The notes under the pieces: model-generated | The model's input: only the letters and a program-made list of their open reading frames with translations | Database searches by the model: none | What the model was told of the DNA's origin: nothing | NCBI GenBank assembly: GCA_944326325.1 | Contig: CALVDQ010000023.1 | Coordinates: 1 to 38,959 of the forward strand | From: an uncultured Bacteroidales bacterium | GTDB taxonomy: Bacteria > Bacteroidota > Bacteroidia > Bacteroidales > UBA932 | Direction of reading: 5' to 3' | Length of the DNA stretch: 38,959 nucleotides | Program-made: the position numbers and the translations under genes | Part shown: one piece after another, positions 25,024 to 32,651 of the stretch | How the letters are laid out: each line of letters starts with the position of its first letter | How positions within the stretch are numbered: the stretch's first letter is position 1

Positions 25024-26755
25024 AGTCTTCACGGTCATGGATATCCTTTATTCTCAACTGGATATTGGCAATTCCCCTGTAATAGTTCTCCACAATGGAA
25101 TAGCATATATCCACCGGATTCCCGTTACGTATATGCTCGAAATGTTCCGCTTTGTTGAATGCTATTGCGGAGATATGCCTGTATGGCTGGGACTCCTGGA
25201 TAAGTTCAAGCTTGAGATGGCCGGCATCGGCTCCTACACGGCGGCCGTTACCGTTGTCGTAGACATTTTCCGTAAGGAAGACGGGTGCGGTATTGCCGGG
25301 GCCGAAAGGCTGGAATTGCTTCAGTATCCTTACGAATTTAGGCGTGATCCTGTCAAAGTCAAGATATGAATCGACATAGATTACGGGGGTGAGCATCTGA
25401 GGCGTGATATTGTTGCCGATGAATTCTTCTATCCTCTTGCAGAACTCGGGAAGGTTCTCTTCCTTCAGAGTAAGCCCCGCCGCATAGAGGTGTCCCCCGA
25501 AGTTCTCCAGCAGGTCAGCACAGCTTTCGATAGCATCGTAGAGATCGAACCCGTGTACACTGCGTGCGGAACCTGTCACAAGCCCGTTGACCTGGGACCT
25601 GGAAAAGACTATGGTAGGTTTGTAGAAAGCTTCCACAAGACGGGAGGCCACAATCCCGACCACACCCTTGTGCCAGGAAGGATTGTACACGATAGTGGCA
25701 TTGCCTGATGAAAGGCATGAGCCCGACTGGACCATCTCGAGGGCTTCCTGGGTAATCTCACGGTCGATACTCTTGCGTTCGTTGTTGTATTTGTTGATTT
25801 CGGAGCCTATACGCTCCGCTTCCGTCTCGTCCGTGGCTGTAAGGAGTTCCACGGCCACCCTTCCGGACTCCATCCTGCCGGCAGCATTTATCCTCGGACC
25901 TATCTTGAAGACGATGTCATCAATGGTGACATGGCCGGGCTCCAGGCCCGCAAGACGTATCATTGCATAAATTCCGGTACGAGGGTTTTCGTTCAACTGT
26001 TTCAGTCCGCAATGGGCCAGGATCCTGTTCTCCCCTGTCACGGACACAAGATCCGCAGCGATGCTGATGACGAGAAGGTCAAGGAGCGAGACCAGGTTCT
26101 CGAACGGAATTCCGTAGCGGGACGAATAGGCCTGGACAAGCTTGAAGCCGACCCCGCAGCCTGACAGGTCATCGAAAGGATAGCTGCAGTCAGACCTTTT
26201 CGGGTCAAGGACAGCGACAGCCTGAGGAAGCTCGTTCTCAGGAAGGTGATGGTCACATATTATCATGTCTATCCCCCTTTGTGCGGCATAGGACACCTTG
26301 TCGTTTGCCTTTATGCCGCAGTCCAGGGTGATTATCAGTCCGAATCCGTGCTCCACAGCCCAGTCTATACCCTTGAAGGATACACCGTAGCCTTCATCGT
26401 ACCTGTCCGGGATATAGAAATCGACCCGGGACGTCAGTTTCTTCAGGAAAGAATACACGAGGGAAACGGCTGTGGTTCCGTCGACATCATAGTCTCCGTA
26501 GACAAGTATCCAAGTACCCTCTTCGACAGCCCTGCGCACCCGCTCCACAGCCTTGTCCATATCCTTCATAAGGAAAGGGTCATGAAGATCCTTGAGTTCC
26601 GGTCTGAAAAACGTGCGGGCCTCGGCAAAGGTACCTATACCTCTCTGCGCGAGCAATTCTGCCAGGACAGAGTCTATCCCCAGCTCTGAAGTAAGCCGGG
26701 AGACGGTCTCCGGGTCCGCCATATTTTTCATTATCCATTTCCTTTCCTTGACCAT
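25007..26755 (-). CDS. recJ: Single-stranded-DNA exonuclease RecJ
   Basis: About 582 residues. DHH-family motifs: VYGDYDVDGTTAVSLVYSF (motif I), ITLDCGIKANDKV, and ICDHHLPEN (the DHH motif). A DHHA1 domain follows, including GSARSVHGFDLYDAIESC and NFGGHLYAAGLTL. RecJ degrades single-stranded DNA 5' to 3' in recombination and mismatch repair. I chose the ATG at 26755 because it keeps the N-terminal KERKW segment, similar to conserved RecJ starts; a TTG at 26764 is less likely, and an ATG at 26731 has the better ribosome site (AAGGAAAGGA). A TAnnTTTG box (26769-26762) lies almost on top of the start. The gene also follows uxuA in the same direction. Confidence 0.94.
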   Translation of the reverse strand: MVKERKWIMKNMADPETVSRLTSELGIDSVLAELLAQRGIGTFAEARTFFRPELKDLHDPFLMKDMDKAVERVRRAVEEGTWILVYGDYDVDGTTAVSLVYSFLKKLTSRVDFYIPDRYDEGYGVSFKGIDWAVEHGFGLIITLDCGIKANDKVSYAAQRGIDMIICDHHLPENELPQAVAVLDPKRSDCSYPFDDLSGCGVGFKLVQAYSSRYGIPFENLVSLLDLLVISIAADLVSVTGENRILAHCGLKQLNENPRTGIYAMIRLAGLEPGHVTIDDIVFKIGPRINAAGRMESGRVAVELLTATDETEAERIGSEINKYNNERKSIDREITQEALEMVQSGSCLSSGNATIVYNPSWHKGVVGIVASRLVEAFYKPTIVFSRSQVNGLVTGSARSVHGFDLYDAIESCADLLENFGGHLYAAGLTLKEENLPEFCKRIEEFIGNNITPQMLTPVIYVDSYLDFDRITPKFVRILKQFQPFGPGNTAPVFLTENVYDNGNGRRVGADAGHLKLELIQESQPYRHISAIAFNKAEHFEHIRNGNPVDICYSIVENYYRGIANIQLRIKDIHDREDFMSGL

Positions 26756-26761
26756 AACAGA

Positions 26762-26769
26762 CAAAAATA
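26762..26769 (-). promoter_or_regulatory. -7-like box at the recJ start
   Basis: On the minus strand, TATTTTTG matches TAnnTTTG and ends seven bases before the ATG at 26755. The sequence is AT-rich and no -33 TTG is seen, so chance is possible. If used, the mRNA would be leaderless for 26755 or have a short leader for the ATG at 26731. Confidence 0.35.
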
Positions 26770-26830
26770 GGAAATTTTAAAGAATTTGTGAAAAAATTTA
26801 CTTGCAGTTTCCTATTTCCTGTCTGACCGG

Positions 26831-28006
26831 CTATTCCAGCCCCATACTCTTGGCTATGCCCATCTGGAGACCGCGAAGTTCGGCGATCCCACGCATCCTT
26901 CCGTAATAGGAGTAGCCCGGGTTGGTCTTGCGGTTGAGATCATCGCACATCTGATGACCGTGGTCCGGCCGTACCGGGATCGATACCTTCCTTCTCTGCT
27001 GCACTTCGAGAAGGGCCTTCATCATGCCGTACATATCCACATCCCCTTCGAGATGGTTCGCTTCGTAGAAGTCCCCCTCGGCGTCCCGGCAGGTGCTCCT
27101 GAGATGGACGAAACCCACCCTGTCCCCGAATTCGTACATCATCGATACGAGATCGTTGTCCGGACGGACGCCAAAGGACCCGGTACAGAGACACAGGCCG
27201 TTTGAGACATTAGGGACAGCAGCCACCAGTTTCCTGAAATCCTCCGCTGTCGACAGTATGCGCGGCAGGCCGAGGATAGGATAAGGAGGGTCATCAGGAT
27301 GGATTACCATCTCAACACCGACTTCGTCCGCAACCGGGCATATCTCTTTAAGGAAATATATGAGATTCTGACGCAGTTTTTCCGCATCCACCCCGTCATA
27401 ACGGGAAAGCGCCTCGCGGAACTGGTCAAGGGTGAAACTTTCCTCACTGCCAGGAAGGCCGGCAATCATATTCCTCGTTACAAGCTCTATTTCAGCCTCG
27501 TCCATCTTCTCGAAACGCGACCTGGCTTTTGCGATTTCCTCTTCCGTATATTCTTTTTCAGCGCCAGGACGTTTCAGGATGAAAAGGTCGAACGCCATGA
27601 ACGCAGCCCTTTCAAAGCGCAGCCCGCGCGACCCGTCAGCCATCTCGTAGGAAAGGTTTGTCCTGGTCCAGTCAAGTACCGGCATGAAATTGTAGGTCAC
27701 GCACATGATGCCGCACGCGGCAAGGTTCCTTATAGACTGCTTGTAGTTGTCTATGTATTTCCGGAAATCCCCGGTCTGGGTCTTGATATGTTCGTGGACA
27801 GGTACACTCTCCACGACACTCCATGTCAGTCCGGCGTCGGCGATGAGCTTCTGCCTTTTCTTTATTTCCCCGACCGGCCACACTTCCCCGTTCGGGATAT
27901 GATGCAGTGCATGGACGATGTCCGTGACCCCTGCCTGCTTGATAAAGCTGAGGCTCACCGGGTCATCCGGACCATACCACCTCCAGCTCTCTTTCATCAG
28001 ATACAT
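26831..28006 (-). CDS. uxuA: Mannonate dehydratase
   Basis: About 391 residues from the ATG at 28006; the frame also reaches a TTG at 28015. The start region matches UxuA closely: [20 protein letters not shown] and [11 protein letters not shown]. Metal-site residues expected for the family lie in [18 protein letters not shown] and [13 protein letters not shown]. UxuA dehydrates D-mannonate to 2-keto-3-deoxygluconate in hexuronate breakdown, in the cytoplasm. It follows the SDR gene (54-base gap) in one operon under a promoter with a LacI-type operator. No uxaC isomerase or kdgK/kdgA is present in this window, so the pathway must be completed elsewhere. Confidence 0.96.
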   Translation of the reverse strand: MYLMKESWRWYGPDDPVSLSFIKQAGVTDIVHALHHIPNGEVWPVGEIKKRQKLIADAGLTWSVVESVPVHEHIKTQTGDFRKYIDNYKQSIRNLAACGIMCVTYNFMPVLDWTRTNLSYEMADGSRGLRFERAAFMAFDLFILKRPGAEKEYTEEEIAKARSRFEKMDEAEIELVTRNMIAGLPGSEESFTLDQFREALSRYDGVDAEKLRQNLIYFLKEICPVADEVGVEMVIHPDDPPYPILGLPRILSTAEDFRKLVAAVPNVSNGLCLCTGSFGVRPDNDLVSMMYEFGDRVGFVHLRSTCRDAEGDFYEANHLEGDVDMYGMMKALLEVQQRRKVSIPVRPDHGHQMCDDLNRKTNPGYSYYGRMRGIAELRGLQMGIAKSMGLE

Positions 28007-28060
28007 ATTGTTCAATTTTTTTATTGTTCTTGTTTTTTACCCCCTTGCAACGCCGACCGG

Positions 28061-28879
28061 CTATATTGAAAATGCATCAAAACCTCCGTCCACGACAGCG
28101 ACCGTGCCTGTCACAGCCTTTGAGGCATCAGAGGCGAGCCAATGCAGGGTCCCGAGCAGCTCTTCCGGCTCAAGGAAACGTCCTATAGGAGTATGGGCCA
28201 GAATAGTGTGCGACCTGTCGGTAAGGCTGCCGTCAGGATTCGTCAGCAACGTCCTGTTCTGGTTCGTGAGCAGGAAGCCCGGAGCTATGGCATTTACCCT
28301 TATGCCCTCACCGAACTTCATTGCAAGTTCGGCACAGAGATATTTGGTCCAGTTTGCCACGGCAGCCTTTGCTACCCCGTATCCTGCGACCCTGGTAAGA
28401 GGCCTGAGAGCCGATTCGCTCGCGAAATTGATGATGGATCCTGACTTCTGCCCTGCCATTGCCTTGGCAAATACCATGGTCGGCATGATCGTGCCGAAGA
28501 GATTCAGTTCGGTAACTTTCTTTACAGCATCGATATCCAGATCGAAGATGGTCTTGTCCGGAGGTACGGTAGCGGAAGCCATATTGCCGCCCGCTGCATT
28601 AAGAAGGATGTCTATACGCCCGTAACGCTCCATTATCCTGTTGTAGTTCTCCTCGAGGACGGACTTGTCGAGGACATTCGTAGGGAAGAACACTGCCTCT
28701 CCCCCGGCAGCCTCGATGTCCGAAATGATTGAAGCGGCCAGCTCCGAAGTGCGCTCAAGGTCGAGGATCACGACCTTTGCCCCCTGGGCTGCGAAATACT
28801 TGACTATGGTCGTACCGAGAATCCCGCAGGCTCCTGTCATGACGGCCACTTTTCCTGAAATGTCAAACAAATTCTCCAT
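28061..28879 (-). CDS. SDR oxidoreductase, probable D-mannonate oxidoreductase
   Basis: 272 residues, classical SDR fold. The cofactor loop is TGACGILGTTIV at about residues 15-26, NAAGG follows near residue 95, and the catalytic triad is Ser in INFASESA with Tyr/Lys in YGVAK. The C-terminal AVTGTVAVVDGG is typical. It lies immediately upstream of uxuA in the same operon, which suggests fructuronate/mannonate interconversion, as SDR-type replacements of the unrelated E. coli UxuB are known in Bacteroidetes. That assignment is by context; related SDRs act on other sugars or sugar acids. The TGxxxGxG glycine pattern is intact, with a Cys at its middle position. Confidence 0.85.
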   Translation of the reverse strand: MENLFDISGKVAVMTGACGILGTTIVKYFAAQGAKVVILDLERTSELAASIISDIEAAGGEAVFFPTNVLDKSVLEENYNRIMERYGRIDILLNAAGGNMASATVPPDKTIFDLDIDAVKKVTELNLFGTIMPTMVFAKAMAGQKSGSIINFASESALRPLTRVAGYGVAKAAVANWTKYLCAELAMKFGEGIRVNAIAPGFLLTNQNRTLLTNPDGSLTDRSHTILAHTPIGRFLEPEELLGTLHWLASDASKAVTGTVAVVDGGFDAFSI

Positions 28880-28930
28880 ATTATTATCCGTTAATGTCCG
28901 TAATAAACCATCTCAATGGTTTCCATTGAT

Positions 28931-28974
28931 TGTGTACGTGCACAAAATTAGAAATTATTTTGGTAATTCTGCAA
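28931..28974 (-). promoter_or_regulatory. uxu operon promoter with LacI-type operator
   Basis: On the minus strand, TTG (28974-28972) and TAATTTTG (28950-28943) are 21 bases apart. The CpG-centred palindrome TGTGCACGTACACA (28944-28931) begins at the last two bases of the -7 box, so bound repressor would cover the start point. The leader to the SDR gene is about 60 bases. The divergent LacI-family gene starts at 29074, so the same site could influence it. Confidence 0.8.
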
Positions 28975-29073
28975 AAAAATCCAATATTTGTTGTCAGTGT
29001 GCGACAAAGGGGCAGCCTGCAGCGCTGTGCCCCGGGAAGACGCAAGGATTAAATTCTGAAAACAAGCGGAAAT

Positions 29074-30141
29074 ATGGCGAGACAGGTCAAGATAAAGGAT
29101 ATTGCACAGATGGCCGGAGTATCGGCAGGTACGGTAGACAGGATTTTACACAACAGGGGCAATGTATCCAGCAAAAGCAGGGAAGCTGTCGAGAAGGTTC
29201 TCGCAGAGACAGGATACAAATTCAATATCCACACCTCTGCCGTTTCCCTGAAAAAGGCCTATAAGCTCGTGATCGCCATTCCTACCGCCATAGACGGAGA
29301 ATACTGGGGGACTGTCAGGAAGGGGATAGAGCACGCCCTGGACGAGTATTCCGATATAGCCATCGACTGTGAATACGCCTTCTACAACCAGTTCGACATA
29401 TTTTCCTGCCGCAATTCCTTCAGGAGCATCGCGGAGAAAAAGCCGAGCGCTGTGATAATCGGCGCGACCTTCGCTTCCGAGACCGTGGCCCTCTGCCGCA
29501 GGCTGGACAAGGAAGACATCCCGTACGTCTTCGTGGACTCTGTAATAGACAAGACCAATCCGTCCGAAACCTACTCCTCGGACCAGAATGCGTGCGGACG
29601 TATTGTGGGGAGGCTGCTGAACCTGTTCACCCCAAAGGATGCCGAACTCGCCGTTTTCGGCTCGAGAAGAATCGGGAACGAAAGGGCGAACAACTCCATG
29701 ACAAGGATGAAAGGCCTTATGGAATATTTCGGCAGTCTCGGGTACAGAAGGATAATAAAGGAATCCAGGATATCCGTCCAGGAACCTGAAGAATCGAAGA
29801 AAGATATCATCAGGTTCCTGGAAGACAACCCTGCCGTCAAGGGGATTGCAGTCCTGAACTCCAGAGGCTACATAGTGGCCGACAGTCTGGCCGCTTGCGG
29901 CATAAAGGACATAAGGCTGGTCTCATTCGACCTTACGGTCAACAACATACGCTGTGTCAAGGACGGCACCATCTCCGCCATAATCTGCCAGAGACCTGAA
30001 CTTCAGGGATTCCATGCCGTGAAGGCGATAATCAGGACCCTGCTCTACAACATCAAGGAGAAGAACGTGCACCACTTCATGCCTACAGACATAGTGATCA
30101 AGGAAAACCTTCCGATGTACAAGGAGATCTACGTTGAATGA
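29074..30141 (+). CDS. LacI-family transcriptional regulator
   Basis: 355 residues. The N-terminal helix-turn-helix is canonical: VKIKDIAQMAGVSAGTVDRI, then LHNRGNVSSKSREAVEKVL, with the hinge near residue 55. The rest is a periplasmic-binding-protein-like effector domain (KLVIAIPTAIDGEYWGTVRK, SAVIIGATFASE, IPYVFVDSVID), with conserved phrases such as VFGSRRI and LVSFDL. The ATG at 29074 is well placed. It is divergent from the uxu operon and convergent with the GH3 genes. The operators at 28931 and 35480 are LacI-type palindromes with a central CpG, so this protein is the natural candidate to bind both. The effector is probably a uronate or a glycoside-derived sugar acid, which is inferred. 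Confidence 0.92.
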   Translation: MARQVKIKDIAQMAGVSAGTVDRILHNRGNVSSKSREAVEKVLAETGYKFNIHTSAVSLKKAYKLVIAIPTAIDGEYWGTVRKGIEHALDEYSDIAIDCEYAFYNQFDIFSCRNSFRSIAEKKPSAVIIGATFASETVALCRRLDKEDIPYVFVDSVIDKTNPSETYSSDQNACGRIVGRLLNLFTPKDAELAVFGSRRIGNERANNSMTRMKGLMEYFGSLGYRRIIKESRISVQEPEESKKDIIRFLEDNPAVKGIAVLNSRGYIVADSLAACGIKDIRLVSFDLTVNNIRCVKDGTISAIICQRPELQGFHAVKAIIRTLLYNIKEKNVHHFMPTDIVIKENLPMYKEIYVE

Positions 30142-30159
30142 GGGCCGCTCGTACCCCTT

Positions 30160-32604
30160 TCAACGCAGCTCCACCGTCTCCTTCAAACGTATATCCTCAC
30201 TCGAAGAACCCGCCATGATCTCGAACTCGCCGGGCTCGACGGTCCAGTTCATCCCGGCATCGAGAATCTGCAGATCCTCAGGTTCGAGCCGGAAATTCAC
30301 GACCTTGCTCTCTCCGGGCCGCAGGCTCACCCGCTCGAAACCGCGGAGTACGGAATCGTATGTCACCACACTGCTGTACTTGTCCCTTACATAAAGCTGG
30401 ACCACCTCATCTCCGGCCATCTTCCCAGTATTGGTCACCTTCAGGGAAACGTCTATACCGGATTTCAGTCCTGGGCCCGGAACGACCTTGAAGTCAGAAT
30501 ATCCAAAAGTCGTGTAACTCAGCCCGTAGCCGAACGGATACAGGGCACCCAGGACGCGCGTATCCCCCGAGCCGTTGGGGCCGCTGGCCGGCTGTGCGCC
30601 ATGAGACCCTTTCTTGAACGGAAAATTCAGCTCGATCTGGCCTGTAGTCTTGGGGAAGGTAACGGTAAGCTTGCCGCCCGGGTTGTAGTCGCCCCAGAGG
30701 GTCTTTGCAATGGCAATGCCGCCCCTGAAGCCCGGAAACCAGGTCTCAAGTATGGCAGGGATATTCCTGTCTGCCCAGTTGATGGTCAGAGGCTGGCCGT
30801 TCACAAGGACCAGAATCACGGGCTTTCCTGTAGCGTGCAATGCTTCCAGAAGCTGCTGCTGTCTCCCGGGGAGGTCAAGGGATGTCCTCGAACGGCTCTC
30901 CCCCACCCTGTATTCATCCTCTCCGAGAACGGCTATTATCACATCCGATTTCCTCGCCTTTACGACAGCCTCTGAAATCATCCTTTTCTCCCCGGAATCC
31001 ATCGGGACCGGGACAATCTCGCTGTCAGGCCAGTTGCTGTCCACGACATCACAACCTTTGGCGTACTCGACGTCATATTCTTCCCCGAGGTATTGCCTTA
31101 TCCCGTCAAGGATAGATTCGGAAGCAAGCCCGTTCGGGCCGTAACGGCTCGCCATGAAATTAGTTTCGTCCGCAAGAGGTCCCGTCACGAGGACTTTCCG
31201 TGTCCTGGACCTTTCCAGCGGCAGAATGTTGTCTTCGTTCTTCAGAAGCACCAGCGACTGAAGCTGCATGTCGTCGATGAAGTCCAGATGTCTGTCCGCT
31301 CCGACAATCATGTCGGCAGCCTCGGGATTCCCGACATACGGATGGTCGAAAAGCCCCAGTCTGAACTTGACTGCCAGAACTTCGGCGACACGTTTGTCCA
31401 CCGTGGCCATGGAAATCCCGCCGTTTCCGACAAGTTCCCTTACAGGCATGATGAAGTCTGCCGGAGGGGTAAAGTGCGTTCTGACGTTCATCCCGGCTTC
31501 AAGCACCATACGCACTGCATCCATATATGTTCCGGCCACCTGATGCTTCGAATGCACGAATTCGACAGCCTGGCTGTCGCTGACCACGTAACCCGTGAAA
31601 CCGAACTCTTCCCTGAGCAGGTCCGTAAGGAAATAACGGCTGGCCGAGACGGGCTCTCCGTTCCAGTCGTTGTAGCTGCTCATCACACCCATAGGATGCG
31701 CCTCCCTTATGACTTTCCGGAACGGATAAAGGTGGATTTCCTGAAGTTCTCTCGGAGTTACATGGGGATCTGTCCTGCACCATCCGTCACGTCCGCCCTT
31801 CGGCACGCTATATACCGCAAAATGTTTCAGGGTAGAAGCTATACCCTGAGACTGGATGCCGTCCACCATGGCTATGCCGAGTTCCGAAATCAGATACGGG
31901 TCCTCCCCGTAGCACTCGAGGGTCCTTCCCCATCTCGGGTCACGCACCACGTCAAGTATCGGTGCATAGACATTGGTATATCCCAGAGCCCTGGCCTCCT
32001 TGCCGGCGATTTCTCCGGCCCGGTACACAAGTTCCCGGTTCCAGGTGGAGCCGACGGCCACAGGCGCAGGAAGAGGGGTGGCCTTGGTATGGTTAAGCCC
32101 GTGGATTCCTTCGTTGGAAAAATCCACCGGGATGCCGAGCCTGGTCTCCTCGACGAACCACCTCTGGGTCCTGTTTATGGCTTCCGCATGGCTGCTGAAC
32201 GGATATATGAGTCCGTACGCCCTGCTGTAGCCCGAACCTACACCGTTGAGTTGCTCGTCGATGTTGGCGATGCCGTCCTTCCATATTTCATTTTTCCATC
32301 CGGGTGTCGGAAGGGAATCCTGAAGGACCCTGCCGAAGCCGTACAGGGTAGCGAGCTGGCAGGTCTTCTCTTCGACGGTCATCTGGCCGAGCAGATCCTC
32401 AACCCGTTCATCCACAGTTCTGGAAGGGTCCTCATAGATATCCTTCCTGCCGTTTTTGTTGAAATCGATCCATCCGTCATGGTAGATTCCGCTTTTTCCA
32501 TTAGCCGGGTCCTGGCCGGCATGGGCTGCAGGAGCAGCCGTCATCGATGCCGTCACTGTCCCGGCACACAACAGGGACAGCAGGGCGGATGATAAGCAAG
32601 TCAT
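30160..32604 (-). CDS. Secreted GH3 glycoside hydrolase (beta-glucosidase/xylosidase type)
   Basis: 814 residues with a signal peptide (about residues 1-29, ending near AHAGQ). The N-terminus carries WIDFNKNGRKDIYEDPS, whose DxNxNGxxDxxE spacing resembles an EF-hand or dockerin calcium loop. GH3 domain 1 follows with KHFAVYS and the nucleophile Asp in FTGYVVSDSQAVEF. The second alpha/beta sandwich domain contains VIIAVLGEDEYRVGE, and the C-terminal fibronectin-III-like domain is present (SDVTYDSVLRGFER region). Typical GH3 beta-glucosidase order and length. It lies 47 bases after the other GH3 gene and should be co-transcribed with it. Substrate is uncertain; beta-glucosides, beta-xylosides and glucuronides are all possible. 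Confidence 0.92.
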   Translation of the reverse strand: MTCLSSALLSLLCAGTVTASMTAAPAAHAGQDPANGKSGIYHDGWIDFNKNGRKDIYEDPSRTVDERVEDLLGQMTVEEKTCQLATLYGFGRVLQDSLPTPGWKNEIWKDGIANIDEQLNGVGSGYSRAYGLIYPFSSHAEAINRTQRWFVEETRLGIPVDFSNEGIHGLNHTKATPLPAPVAVGSTWNRELVYRAGEIAGKEARALGYTNVYAPILDVVRDPRWGRTLECYGEDPYLISELGIAMVDGIQSQGIASTLKHFAVYSVPKGGRDGWCRTDPHVTPRELQEIHLYPFRKVIREAHPMGVMSSYNDWNGEPVSASRYFLTDLLREEFGFTGYVVSDSQAVEFVHSKHQVAGTYMDAVRMVLEAGMNVRTHFTPPADFIMPVRELVGNGGISMATVDKRVAEVLAVKFRLGLFDHPYVGNPEAADMIVGADRHLDFIDDMQLQSLVLLKNEDNILPLERSRTRKVLVTGPLADETNFMASRYGPNGLASESILDGIRQYLGEEYDVEYAKGCDVVDSNWPDSEIVPVPMDSGEKRMISEAVVKARKSDVIIAVLGEDEYRVGESRSRTSLDLPGRQQQLLEALHATGKPVILVLVNGQPLTINWADRNIPAILETWFPGFRGGIAIAKTLWGDYNPGGKLTVTFPKTTGQIELNFPFKKGSHGAQPASGPNGSGDTRVLGALYPFGYGLSYTTFGYSDFKVVPGPGLKSGIDVSLKVTNTGKMAGDEVVQLYVRDKYSSVVTYDSVLRGFERVSLRPGESKVVNFRLEPEDLQILDAGMNWTVEPGEFEIMAGSSSEDIRLKETVELR

Positions 32605-32651
32605 ATATTATCCGTTTATTTGAAACTGTTCCAGATTTTCAGGCATAAGTG

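Noticed and set aside
31093..32592. 499-codon open frame on the plus strand
   Set aside because: Antisense to a clear GH3 gene, with no recognisable domain and no promoter; a shadow frame, as is 34104-35411.
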